A stretch of 64,000 nucleotides of DNA. Source: Camillea tinctor (Eukaryota; Ascomycota; Sordariomycetes; Xylariales; Xylariaceae). Under the pieces are notes generated by a model. It was not told the DNA's origin. It ran no database searches and saw only the letters and a list, made by a program, of their open reading frames with translations. The position numbers and the translations under genes are program-made. Each line of letters begins with the position of its first letter. Within the stretch, counting starts at the first letter, position 1. Shown here piece after piece: positions 48,762 to 61,900 of this stretch. The stretch is taken from NCBI GenBank assembly GCA_022578605.1, contig MU394064.1, positions 372,001 through 436,000 of the forward strand, written 5' to 3'.

Positions 48762-49727
48762 TATCTAAGTTACCATGGAGCACGAGAGTTAGATATCGAT
48801 ATTGACAACATGAGTGAAGAATGCATACTGCCTGGAATTAGCAGCATTTTTAGCACTACGACTCGCTATCACTTTGCTTTTCATACTCGCTTATCTTGGC
48901 CGGTCCTGAAGCTATTGTCCTGCCATGGCATGTCACAACACATGCGTATCTAGAATGCTGGATAGAAACTGATTGGCGGAGCAAGACATAAGACAGGTTA
49001 CGGAGAGACTTCCTAGCTTGGCAGGGAGTATAAGCCCGGGACTGGGACTTCAAGTCGGCTCAAAAGCCCCTTAGGGGTTTGATTCTCGACTATGGAATAG
49101 CCTAGGAAGGGTGGAAGAACCGACATGGCCGGAGGCTTTGCGAATACATACTAATCAGGGGCTATACGATTTAGGGTACGGTAGGTTGCAAGGTCCCCGA
49201 AGATTATTGTGAAAAGGAAGGTCATGACATATCCAGAAACTAGTAGGGTATAAACAAAGCTAAAATATGACGGTTGATGCGGAACTTTTCTATAGGAGCT
49301 CTGAACTTATCAAAACTGGGGAAAACGTGACGGAAGGATGGGTGGAAAGGGGGGGTTCTATAACTTAGTAATTTTTCTCCTTTCTTTTAGAGTTGAAGTC
49401 CATCCTGGACTTTATCTATCAAAAGGAAAAGGGGGACAGAGAGAGGAGATAGAGACAAAAAGAGTTACCCTCCAATCAACAAATCTTGTAGCTATCGTAG
49501 AGCCGAACTCGATAATTCTAGACTAGAGATTCTTTACAAGACTCAAAGGCTCTCCACAACGGTGACATCACACTTCACATTAGACTACCAATAAGCTTAT
49601 TCATGTTATTCTAACAATTGTTCGACTGAATTTATTTTTGAAAGGGCCTTAAAATTTCCTCGGCTACATTCGAAGAACTCGCCTTGCCGTGGGCATCGAA
49701 GTTCGGACCGAGGACATCTCAGCCAAG

Positions 49728-49736
49728 ATCCGATAA
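49728..49736 (+). promoter_or_regulatory. GATA-type 9-mer, copy 1
   Basis: ATCCGATAA differs by one base from the fungal iron-regulator (Sre/SreA-type) consensus ATCWGATAA. It lies 967 bases from the permease start and 1.4 kb from the NRPS start. Function is inferred only. Confidence 0.25.
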
Positions 49737-49824
49737 AGGTCCGAAAAGTCTCATCATACCCATCTCTCACCTATAACTCCGTTCCAAATCGGAATTTCTT
49801 GTCTAAAACTTGTATGCCAGCAAG

Positions 49825-49839
49825 TTTTATCCGATAAAA
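49825..49839. promoter_or_regulatory. GATA palindrome containing 9-mer copy 2
   Basis: TTTTATC-C-GATAAAA is a perfect inverted repeat with a one-base centre and contains ATCCGATAA at 49829-49837. Two outward GATA cores could bind a dimeric or two-finger GATA factor. Function is inferred only. Confidence 0.3.
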
Positions 49840-51142
49840 AGTACCAATTAATAATTGGCGCTTTGATCATGTGCTTTTAGGCTTCGGTCTTAGCCCCTTT
49901 TCATATAGGTTACCATTGTGTTTCTTCAATTCTTCATATTCTAGCTGCCAACTAAGTTTGGCTACTGTCTGGATCCCGATGTTTACTTATCAGGCAACAA
50001 TATATTTTCACGTCATCACATAGATATAGAGATACGTGTGGGCTCAGCTGAGTATACCCTTCCTGAAATAACAGGATGAGTGAAGCCCGTACCAACCGAG
50101 ATATAAGACTCGCATGTTAGCTTATAATTAAGAGAACTATTGACCTGTTATGAAACAATAGCTATTCATTCACCAGCTGTAGCTTTCCAGATTTTCTGAG
50201 GTGGAAATGCATACAATCTTAACAACTACTTTCGGCTGCCGGGGGGAAGCCTTGCTTAGAACCGTATCGCAGTGGATATACCCCCCTTACGGGCGTGAAC
50301 TACCTATCAACCAAATTTGAATGACATTACATACATCATTCGCCACTGCCTATCATCTAGGCATAATACTATTACTATATCATGACTGCATGACTACATG
50401 GTTAGGATGGACGAGCCTAGACTTGTGGGGGAATATTTCCCAGAAAAGCAAGATGTCGTTCTAGATATCGCCTAACGGTCACCACAGCACACGCGTGCGA
50501 TATCTAGTTATACACAAGTAGAATATTGATTCTAGATGATATATGAGTGGGTATTAGTAGTCCACGTGCTCAAGACACCCAGATACCTAAGATTAATACT
50601 GCACCAACGTTGGTATAAGGTTCAGCGCCGTGAACATACAGGCTACACAGCTGACTCCTATTTTCTTGAAGAATCTGCTCCTATCTTGTCATATGGTCAC
50701 ATATACACAGTGCAATGTATAATCATGAAACCCTGTGTACATCGGGATTTGTTAGCCTGGAGGATTCTGGATCCAACGAACATCGAATTCGGACGACCGC
50801 CCGCATGGGGGCGCAAGGATTACGATCCGCTGTGACCCTGGGGTAAGAGCTATACTAATGATGTGCGGGACCGAGGTAGCGGTAAGGTATTTGACAAGAA
50901 AACCACCGGAGGTAGTAGACAGATAGGTATCTGCTTAAATGAAGATATGAGCCCTATGTAAGTGGAACACTTTAGTTCACGTGATCGCTCATGGATCACA
51001 ATATCATCAAAGGCTATTCTATATTGACCATTCATGTGAACAACAGATAGCTATTAGAGAGATTTTATTAGTCTTCATCTATTAGACAAATTCACATGGC
51101 ACTGGCTCACCCGTCAGCACTGTCAGTTACTGTTATCATAAC

Positions 51143-54100
51143 ATGGCGACTCCGAACATAGAACTATACACATCCATACAGCAACTCATTGACGGGAATA
51201 TGGAACTTCCACCGACCATTGATGAATCTGTCACCTGCATGATTCAGGGGCAGAAGGAAAGACAGCCAGATGCCCAAGCCGTTTGTGCTTGGGATGGAAG
51301 CTTAACATACTCTGAGCTTGACGACCTTTCCTCACGCTTAGCAAGCTATCTGGCCGACCAAGGAGTTTCCACAGAAGTTTTTGTTCCAGTTTGCTTCGAA
51401 AAGTCAAAATGGACGGTTGTTGCAGTATTAGCGGTGCTTAAGGCTGGAGGTGCCTTTGTACTTTTAGACCCCTCACTGCCGAATGCTCGTCTTGAGGCCA
51501 TCGTTCGTCAGATTGATGCTACCTTGGCTTTATCGTCTAAGGCATGTCTAGAGACATGCAGATATCTAGTCAAGAGAGTACTCGTAGTGGATGATTCCAC
51601 AATTCCCAAACTGGATACCCCCTTACTGGTTTCAGTCGACCCTCACGATGCTGCATACATCATGTTTACATCAGGCTCTACCGGGACCCCAAAAGGAGTC
51701 GTCGTTGAGCACATGAATTTATCGAATACAGCTGTTTACAGTGGTCGTGCTATGGGCTATGGAAATGATTCACGAAATTTCCAGTTTGCCTCTCATGCTT
51801 TCGATCCAATAATAACGGACATATTCGCAACACTTGTACACGGGGGGACCATATGTATTCCTTCCAACTGGGAAAGAGAAAACGACACAGTAGGGGCCAT
51901 GCAGAGAATGAATATCACGCACTTGAGATTGACCCCTTCGTTGGTTGGCAATCTTATAATTGAAGATGTCCCTACTCTGAATACCATGATACTTGGCGGA
52001 GAAGTAACTCCAACACCTCTCATAAGAGAATGGTCACGCAAACTCAGGCTAGTACTAGTATATGGCCCAGCCGAGTGCTGTGTTATCTGTTTCTCTTCCG
52101 ACATTAGCACTCATGAGCCTGTTCCTGGAGAAATAGGACGTCCTTTTAGCGCTCGTGGCTGGGTTGTCAAGCAAGGTAACCACAACGAATTAGCCGCTTT
52201 AGGGGATATTGGCGAACTTCTCATTGAAGGTCCAACAGTGTCCCGTGGGTACCTCAAAGACCCTGAGAAAACAGCCCAGGTTTTCATAAGAGACCTTCCT
52301 TGGCGGCCTACCTGCAAAGATACCCAGCGGAAATATCGCTTATATCGCACTGGAGACTTAGCTAGACAACTTGACGATGGAAGATTCGTTTACGCCGGTA
52401 GGGCCGATAACCAGGTCAAGATCAGGGGCCAACGACTAGAACTAGAAGAGGTTGAAAAACACCTTCAGAATGCTCTGGGACAGTTACCTAGTATCGAAAC
52501 AAGTCAAGCAATCGTACAGGCCATAGAATTTCCTGGGACGACAAGCAAGCATCTAGTCGCATTTCTCTGTCTAGGGTCTTCCGAACCGATCGGGGACTTC
52601 GACTGGGATAGCAGCGATAGCCCTATTCTGAAAACATCTATAGATGAGCAAAATCGATTCGCTACGTTGACCCTGAGGATTGAAGATATTTTGAAGACAA
52701 CTCTCCCAGCTTTCGCAGTGCCTTCAATATGGGTCCCACTTCGCCATCTTCCCCTGACTATATCGAAGAAAGTTGATCGGAGACTTCTACATAACAAAGC
52801 TGCTACTCTGTCCATCAAGCAACTGTCCGTTTTTATAAACCCAGTGTCCACTACACCAAAGGAGCACCATAGGGAGTTAACGCGAACCGAGATAAAGATC
52901 CAGAAGCTTTGGGCGAGTTTATTTCAGATGGAAACTTCAGAAATAGAGCCCCATGACCATTTCCTAGCTCTTGGCGGGGACTCAGTGCTTGCTATTAAGC
53001 TTGTGGCAGCAGCTCGATCCATAGGCCTAGATATGAACCTTGAAATAATATTCAAGAACCCCATTTTAAGAGACATGGCACGGGTTACAAAAGACCTTGA
53101 AAGTCAATCGGAATCCATGTCAGAACTTCCTGCTTTCGCTTTGCTTGGGAGTGCACAAGATGTAGATCAAGTCATCGGGGAAGCCATTAGAGAATGTGGC
53201 ATCTCCAAAGACTGTATCGAAGATATATACCCTTGCTCCCCGATGCAAGAAGGACTTATTGCTTCATCAATACGGGATCAAGGTACTTACATCTTGCAAC
53301 AAGTTTACGAGATACCGGAGTCTACTGATCTAGACAAGCTTAAAGGTACATGGACTACAGTAGCGGAAAGAACGCCAGTAATGAGAACAAGATTCTTTGA
53401 TTATAATTCAAATCTACTGCAAGCAGTAGTTAAGGAGCCCCTGAAGTGGAAAGTAGTAGAGGGAGATTTAGCGGCGTTGATGGCGACAGAGAAAATGCAG
53501 ACAGTGGACCCAAAAGAGACATTGTCATCGATTGCGGTATCATTGGATCGTGCTTCAGGGCAAACCCACCTTGTATGGACTGTACACCACGCATTACTCG
53601 ACGGTTGGGCTGAGTCCGACATCGCGACTTCAGTCGAACAGGAGTACTTTCAGAAATTGCGCACGGCCCAAAACCCCCCTGGATTCAAACATTTCATCAG
53701 ATATATCAGGACACAGGACGAACACAACGCACGAGACTTTTGGGAGAAACAACTGGCAGGCGTGTCAGATCCTGTTTTCCCTCCATTACCAAAACCAAGC
53801 TATATGCCGAAGGTAGAACACTCAAACCGGATCGTTGACCATCTGGATTCACATGCGGATGCCGAGTTGGAACACAAAGTTCCAAGGCTCAAAGGGGGTA
53901 TCGCAACACCAGCCACTATGATCCAAGCCGCCTGGGCCCTACTGTTAGGTCTCTACTCAAATTCCTCCGATGTGGTCACGGGCGTAACCTTGAATGGTCG
54001 AGCGGCACCCCTAGCTGGCATAGATCGTATTTTAGGGCCGACCATAACGACGATCCCGTTCAGGTCCAGATTTCGAACAGACCAGAAGATACTAGACTTC

Positions 54101-57100
54101 GTGCATGATGTACAAGACAAGTACCTTGCCATTCTCCCCTTCGCACAGTTTGGTCTTCAGAATATTAGGCGCCTGAGCGACGATGCAGTCGCAGCGTGCA
54201 AGTTTCGGACGCTTCTCATCGTCCAATCGGCCCAGAGATCGCATAGTGAAAGGGAAATTCTGAAAGGGAGAGGCTATGCGTTTCCCGTGATGGAATTCGC
54301 TATTGTTATGGAATGTGAGGTTCTCGAGGAAAGCATTGACTTTCGAGCGACGTTCGACAATCAAGTTGTGTCTGAGACTCAACTAAGACGTATGTTGCAG
54401 CAGCTGGAGGACATCGTTTACAAGATTTCAATAAGCGACTCGTCGACTTTGATATCGGATATAATGAAAGCTTCAGAAGCAGATATAATGCAAATTCGCA
54501 AGTGGAATTCTTTACCTGAAGTCTTAACTCCCGCTGCGGCCTCTTTAGACGAGCTTCTCGACAGGAGCTGTGAACAAGGGATAGCTTCTGCTGTCTGTGC
54601 TTGGGATGGCACACTCTCATATAAGCAGCTCAAAGACTACTATACACGACTCGCATTTCATCTTCAGCGAGCATATAACGTCAAACCCGGAAGCATGGTA
54701 TTTGTGTGTTTTGACAAGTCGATGTGGGCTATCGTCAGTCTATTGGCTACCATCAAGGCTGGAGCCACATGCATACCAATAAATCCTAAGGATATCTCCG
54801 AAAAGATCCAGGTCATGGCTAGTCGGCCAAAAAAGGATCCTGTTAATCTCATAATTACTTCCCCTTACTATGTAGAACGTCTCAATCTGGAAGGATATCG
54901 TGTTCTTTCGTTTGGCCAAGATACTGCCAATAATTTGATGGGAGGTAAGGTTGAGGATGTCATAACCCCTGAAGACACCGCATTCGTAGTGTTTAAACAG
55001 GAGCATTCTAAACCTCCAGTACCTATATCTATTAGCCACAGGGCATTTTGCTCAGGGTTGTTAGCCTGGATTGGCTTCAGTCAGCAAAATGCTGCAGCAC
55101 GAGTTCTTCAATATTTCGACTACGCATACCACCTCAGCCTCACGGAAATATTTGCGACACTCCTTGGAGGCGGGTGTATTTGCGTGCCGCGAGAGTCCGA
55201 CCGCACCCATAACCTTAGCAAAGCGATACGCGAACTCAATGCGACTCATCTTTATCTCAGCCCAGAAATAGCTAGTGGCATCATGTCACGCGATGTTCCA
55301 AACGTTGAGGTTATTGTCGTTATCGGTCATTCCACGAAACACCTCATTGAGTCGTGGACAGGACAAGCGAAGATTTTTCATGCATACGGACCTGCAGAGT
55401 ATGGGACTATCTGTATGAGCAAAGCAGATATTCAGAAACAAGACCATAATAACATTGGAATTGGCCTTAACTCTAAGGCTTGGGTTATCAACCCGGACGA
55501 TCCTAGCACGTTGGTCCCAATAGGGGCCGTTGGTGAACTCGTGATCGAGACCAATATCTCTCAAAGCTATATTGAAGACGATCCCATAAATAGCCCCTTG
55601 ATCGAAAATCCGATTTGGGCTCAAAAGAACGAGATGTCGTTGGTAGATCGTCGCTTCTTTCGAACGGGTGATTTGGTATCGTATAACTCTGACGGCTCAT
55701 TCAGGCTCTTCGGTCATAAGGCAGATATTACCAAGCTAAAAGGACAATATTTGGACCTATCAGAGATTGAGCATGGCCTAAAGAGCTTCCTTCCTCTGTC
55801 CTGGAGAGTGACCGTTACCATTGCGAATCTGCGAGACACAGATCAAGTCTTAGTAGCTTTCGTGCTCTTAAATGGCTCTTCTCAGAGCGAAGACAATAAT
55901 TCCTTTATTGAAGATTCCATAGAGGTACTGGATGTATTTAGGGATACCATGAATGACATTGAGCTGAAATTGCAGTCTTCTATCCCTAAACATATGATGC
56001 CGTCGGTGAGTTATCAACCAGCCCCTGAAGGTAAATCAGAACTAACAAAACCCTATTAGCTATATATCCCGATCCAGGACTTCCCACTCACAGTGACTGC
56101 GAATATCGACTATAACTCTTTAAGACAGTCAATCTCACAGTTCACGTATAGTGACCTTTTAAGGCTGCGTGGTAGCAAGTTAATTAGTCAAATGTCACGA
56201 CCCCCTGAGACTAAAATGGAGAAACTGATCGCTCAGCTATGGGAGAGCCTCCTCGAAACGAATAATATTCGTGCCGAAGACAACTTCTTTGAACTAGGTG
56301 GTGGTAGTGTTCTCGCTATGCGTCTTGTATCAATGGCTCGCAGAGAAGGACTGATTATGACAGTCAGCTCTATTTTCAAGACGCAGACACTTAGGGAACT
56401 AGCCTTGACGGTAAAAGAGAAAACGACATACGATGAAATTCACCCCTTTGAGCTAATATCAAAGCTCGATGTTGCGGACTTGCGGAGCCAAGCAGCAAGA
56501 CAATGCAATGTTGCTGAGGATGAAATTCAGGACATTTATCCATGCTACAATTTCCAATTACACTACATATTAGGGTACCCCGAAGCACACAAAGACCCAA
56601 CCTCAGAGCCCTGGTGCTGGCAATCACAGGTAGTCTACTACTTGCCACCATCCCTAAATATTGAGAGGTTCAAGGACGTTTGGCAGTCTGCCATTCGGCG
56701 GTTCGAGAATCTCCGCACTCGAGTTATCCACACTAAGCATGGAATACTCCAAGTTGTGTTGAGCCAGTTTGAGCCTCTGAAGTGGACAGAAACCAATGAC
56801 CTTGAAGTCTACCTCAAGTCAGATCAAGCGAACTCTATGACCTTCGGAGACCCCCTCCTAAGGCTCGCAATTGTCCGGCCTACGGACTCCAGCGACCGCT
56901 TCTTCGTTATGACGGTACAACACGTAATATACGATGCCTTCGCGAGGATTATGCTTTTCAAGGAGCTAGAAACAGCCTATTTGACCGGAGCCTTCCCGGA
57001 ACAAGCCCCGTCTAAGATGAGCCGTTTCGTGAAATATATGCTTGAGGCGGACAAAGTGGCTGCCACCAACTTCTGGACTTCCTACCTCGCCGGCGCAAAA

Positions 57101-57775
57101 ACAGCCCCGCTGCTCAAAGGGGTGGGCAAATGCGGGCTTGCTCAACTAAGTGAGGAGATTGCCGAAATGTCTGTCCCAGACCTTCATCGATCAGAAGTGA
57201 CGCTCGCGACGATTCTCGAAGTCGCCGGCGGCCTGGCCATCGCCAAGCGTCTGGATTGCGCCGACGTGATCCTCTACAGCGACCGCTCCGGTCGCAATCT
57301 GCCGGTAGAAGGCATCGAAGACCTCATCGCGTGCACGACGATGTTCCTCCCCGTGCGGATCCACGTCGACCGGGCGCAGACGGTACAGGATCTGCTCCGC
57401 GGGGCGCAGAAGTTCCAGTCGATCGCCATGCCCCACGAGCATCTGGGCTGGCTCGAGCTTCGGGATATGGACCATCTAAAGGCGACCCTCGCGCACTCGG
57501 TCAACATGAACATAAACCCGTACCCTACCGGCTTGGTAGGGCGTGGTCTAGGCCTCGAGGTCAGGTCGACTCATCTCCCCTGCGACGACCCGTTCGGTAT
57601 CAATATCGACATTCTTGATGGGAAGCTGATTTGGGCTATATATTACGACCTGGAGTTCATTGAGCAGCGGACGGTTGTGGGCCTACTAGCTGATCTACAG
57701 CGGGTATTCCTCGACCTGGTTCATGCGTGCAAACAACGACCGGGAATGACGGTTGGAGAGCTTCTCAACTTGTGA
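51143..57775 (+). CDS. non-ribosomal peptide synthetase, A-T-C-A*-T-C, second A domain degenerate (2192 aa)
   Basis: Two exons: join(51143..56005,56060..57775); the 54-base intron (GTGAGT...TTAG) joins MMPS to LYIPIQDFPLT, restoring the end of the second A domain. A1 (about 35-550) has TSGSTGTPKG (176-185), YGPAE, YRTGDLAR and the A10 Lys543 in KVDRR; pocket Asp221 is present. T1 has LGGDS with Ser614. C1 (about 690-1110) has HHALLDGW with His816 and Asp820. A2 (about 1120-1640) lacks the A3 loop (1284-1293), has His1330 where Asp is expected and Asn1636 in place of the A10 Lys, but keeps YGPAE and FRTGDL. T2 has LGGGS with Ser1704. The last C domain has QHVIYDA with His1909 and Asp1913, like fungal terminal C domains of the xHxxYD type. 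No thioesterase or reductase. The order matches A. fumigatus SidE; product unknown. Confidence 0.93.
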
Positions 57776-58974
57776 AATAGAGGATCTATTACAGGTATCA
57801 TGAGTCCATAGGGAAGATTCATTAATGAATTTCTTTGCTACTATTTACCGCAGCTGTAAATATTAAATTAGCATGCAATTGTGATGTCTTAGACAGGAAT
57901 AGCTATTTTAGCTCATCTCTGGCCCTAAAAGGGGGCAAGACGAGCAACGATTCTTGGAGCTATTGTTTAGTCCTTAAGCTTATTGGTTTAGCCATGAGAC
58001 TTTTCTAATCTACATCTTTTCGATTGCTCGTCTGTTTTATGCTTCTGCCATAACCTTACTTCACTCATCAACCAGGGAAACTCAATATATTTCCTCTCGT
58101 ATGTAACAACATCTATCGTTTGCGTGTCATTGACCTTATCTTGACCCCTGATCTCTAAAAGTTCATCAGATCACCCGGCGGCTGCTCGTTGGAGTCGCTA
58201 AATTCCTTTGAAAAGTCCCTGACCTACTAAGGTCAATCGTGTTGTCGTCCTAAGGATCCTTGATACACAGCTTCCTCCCAGTAGGCAACCGCATAGCCAA
58301 CGAATAAGAAAGCGTCTAAATGTTACCATACAATACTTTATGCACGATTCCTACCTACACAAAAGGCCATGTAGACGATGCTTGGTTCTCCATCCATACC
58401 TATGTAAAACCCGATGATCGCGGTGTGGGCACGACCAAGCGCGGGGCCAGCTCAGGCCATGTTGGGGTCAAATCCATCGCTCCGGATCCGAGGATGGCGC
58501 CTATCACACAGAAGAGACATGTAGAGCTACGTGACGCGCTTAATTGGTCGTAAGCCTTCCCACTCCCCTCCACTCTCGTCCGCACGGTATACAAAATCGA
58601 CAATCTTGCTTGTGTAGGTAAGGAGCTTGATCCTTCGACGACATCCAGCTAATGCGAGATTCAGGGGATTGCCCTTCTGCTGCTTCCCCGTCTGTTCCGT
58701 TGGCATAGGGGCAGATGACATTTTGTCACAGGAACCATGGTGATATTCGAGGTCAATAGGTTATCTCATTGCAAACCGTGCGTGACTGGTAGTGAGCATT
58801 CCTTCAAATGAATTTGGGGGAATGTAGCGAAAATCACCAAGGGAGTGAGAAGAGAGATGTAAATCGACCTGCCAATCCAAGCCTGGGTTGGTTTAATTTC
58901 GACTTCTCGCGTCGTGTCAAATCCGAGTTCCTCAAACTCGGTCTAGAAAGTGTCTGTGTCTGCTTAAACGCACG
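57776..58974. other. intergenic region between NRPS and ABC transporter
   Basis: No supported gene. Small open frames exist at 58320-58553 (+) and 58527-58721 (-); neither has a recognisable motif. Likely NRPS 3' flank and transporter promoter. Confidence 0.5.
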
Positions 58975-61900
58975 ATGTCTTCGGGATGCATCAACGATAA
59001 TGAGTTCGGTCCAGCGGTGCAGGGATGTCGAGATGACTTCGACTTCACCATCAAATTTGAGGGAGACATTCTCGCGCTGCTCCCTAATTGTCTATTCGTA
59101 GCTGCTTCGTTCCTGCGCATTATCTATCTTACTAGGCGCCAGGAGATAGTGAAGAATGTCACATTACGGAACATCAAGTTGATTTCAGCATTCGTGTTCG
59201 CATCTCTTCAAGTCGCGCTCCTCGCTCAAAGCACGAAATCCTCAATATCTCGGCTACTACTGGTCCCACCATTTGCTGTGTCACTAGCATCCTCTCTGAG
59301 CATTATCATTCTATCACCCCTGGAACATTCACGATCTCCAAGACCGTCAATATTACTAACTGCCTTTCTGTTTATCACCATTCTATTTGACATTTCGCGA
59401 GCGAGGACGCTCTTTTTCGCCTCGGTCAGTTATAATGACACGATTTTCTGGCGGCTGTTCATTACCTCTCTGGTCTACAAGGGATTCCTCATTATCCTCG
59501 AGTCATACCACAAGACCAAATGGATACAATGGGATGTCAAGGAGCATAGCCCCGAAGAGACTACTGGTCTATTCGGTCTTGGTGCCTTCTTCTGGCTCAA
59601 TAGGCTCTTTCTAACAGGCTATAAAAATATACTGAAACTTGACGACCTCTATCCTCTCGACCACGACATGGCCACGGAGGGTTTATCTCTAAAACTGGAG
59701 AGTGTCGTAAAAGCGGCATCCATTAAAGGCCGGGATTTTGGTCTAGTTAAAGCTCTCGCCAGGACTCTTGGGTTCTCCTTAATACTTCCAATCGGGCCAC
59801 GAGCTGCTCTTACTGCGTTCAAGTTTTCCCAGCCTTTCCTTATAGATACGCTCTTGGATTACATGCAGCAACCGGCGGAAACATCACCCAAAAACACAGG
59901 TTATGGCTTGATTGGTGCTGCCGTTTTGATTTATACTGGCATTGCTGTATCTACTGCATTTTACTGGTACTTCCATGAGCGCACACTAGCAATGATACGG
60001 GGGTGTCTAGTCGGTGCTGTCTATAGGATGACGACTGAGATCAAACTATCTGCCACTACCGATGGTGCAGCTTTGACTTTAATGTCAACAGATATTGAGC
60101 GGATCAGGCTCGGTTTTCTCAATTTGCACGAATTTTGGGCCAACACCATCGAGGTTGGACTAGCAAGCTGGCTCCTGTATCGCCAAGTGGGTGCAGCTTT
60201 TGCGGCCCCGCTAGTAGTGGTATTATGTTCAATCCTCGAGGGTGCTTTCTTAAACAAATTCACTGGCATACGAACCAAAGCTTGGATGGATAAAGTTCAA
60301 CAGAGAGTCCGCCTCACGGCCAATGTAGTCTCGAACATGAAACACCTGAAGCTTTCAGGTCTGACTACGCCAGTGAGGGATCTCATTCAAGAGATGAGAG
60401 TCGATGAGCTTCATACTGCATCTAGATACAGGAGAATCCATATCAGTGTCGTGACATTAGGGTTCGTGCCCACAGCATTATGCCCAGTCTTCCTCTTCGC
60501 CTTGACATCCCGGGCACTTGATGTTACAACGATATTCACTTCTCTATCATACGTATTGTTATTGGCAGACCCCCTTGCTTATCTTTTCCAAAACTCGCCC
60601 GCATTGTTGTCAGCAATAGCCTGCTTAGCACGTATTCAGATGTATCTGGAACAAGAACCGCAAATTGATTACAGGAGTTCTACAGGGCATGGATCTGAGA
60701 TCAGTTCTAAGAAGGTAGATTCCATGTCTGAGGGGGATGAGAAGGATACTCAGTCTGCGATAACTATCCGAGAAGGCAACTTCGGTTGGAGTGAAGAAAA
60801 TAACCCCGTTCTCAAAGACATCAATCTTGATATCCCACAGAATCAACTCACGATCATTGTTGGACCCATCGCATCTGGAAAGACAACCCTATGTAAAGCT
60901 CTCATAGGCGAGGTTTCCATTGCTCGGGGTCATTTCTTGTTCAAATCTGGCATCGCACCGCGTAAAATAGCATACTGCAATCAAGTGCCGTTTCTGTGGA
61001 GTGCCAGCATCCAGAAGAATATCATAGGGTTTGCACCCTTTAACCCGACGCGCTACAGAGAGGCTATCGAAGCGTCCATGCTAGGACCAGATATAGCTCG
61101 CTTCCCTGGAGGGGATGAAATGGAAGTAGGAGGCGATGGAATTAGGCTTAGTGGCGGTCAAAAACAACGTGTCTCGATCGCCAGAGCTCTATATCTGGAT
61201 ACAGACTTTTTGATTTTCGATGATGTGCTTAGCGGGCTTGATGCTGGTCTAGATGATCAAGTATTTCGCCGAGTCTTTGGTCCCACGGGACTTCTTCGCC
61301 GTCGGGGAGCGACAGCGGTCCTATGCACACATACCGTTCAACACCTACCTTCTGCAGACCATATCATCGCTCTAGGAGCAGACGGTACGCTTGTTGAACA
61401 AGGATGCTACCAAGTTTTGCTTGCCAATAAAAAGTACGTTCATAGTCTTGATATAAAACCGGCAAAGGAGAGTCAATCAGTGGACGGTCTCACCCTCATC
61501 GAACCAGAAGGATTCGAAGAAGCGAGCCTTCGCGAGTTACTGCCCACACAGGCAATGGATCATAGTCATTTAGATGAAAGGGACCGGATGATGGGTGACT
61601 CTACTGTGTATGGCCACTATTTTAAAAGTATAGGGGCTTTCTCTGCCATTTCCTGTCTTATCCTAGGTCTCGGGTACGGCTTTTTCTATAACTGGGGTCA
61701 AATTTGGTTGAAATTTTGGTCGGAGGGCACCAGGTCAAACGCCTTCTACATTGGTCTATACGCGTTATTCCAGTGCTGTTTCTTAGCCTTTTTGTTCTTC
61801 GACTTCTTAGTCTGCTATACGACAATGATACAGACATCAGGGTCGAGATTACACCAAGACTCGCTTAACACGGTCATTAAAGCGCCCCTAAAATTCTTTA

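Larger units (their letters stand above)
48762..51142. other. 2.4-kb divergent promoter region (permease / NRPS)
   Basis: No convincing gene. An ATG frame at 50536-50835 has a kinase-like VHRDLLAW by chance but no other kinase motif. Two identical ATCCGATAA sites are at 49728-49736 and 49829-49837. Confidence 0.5.

Noticed and set aside
50536..50835. 99-codon frame with a VHRDL stretch recalling protein kinases
   Set aside because: No other kinase motif (no DFG, no glycine loop) and too short; most likely chance.
58320..58721. Overlapping small frames on both strands between NRPS and ABC transporter
   Set aside because: No motifs, and the RxxR-rich minus frame does not match the Zn2Cys6 pattern I looked for in a cluster regulator.
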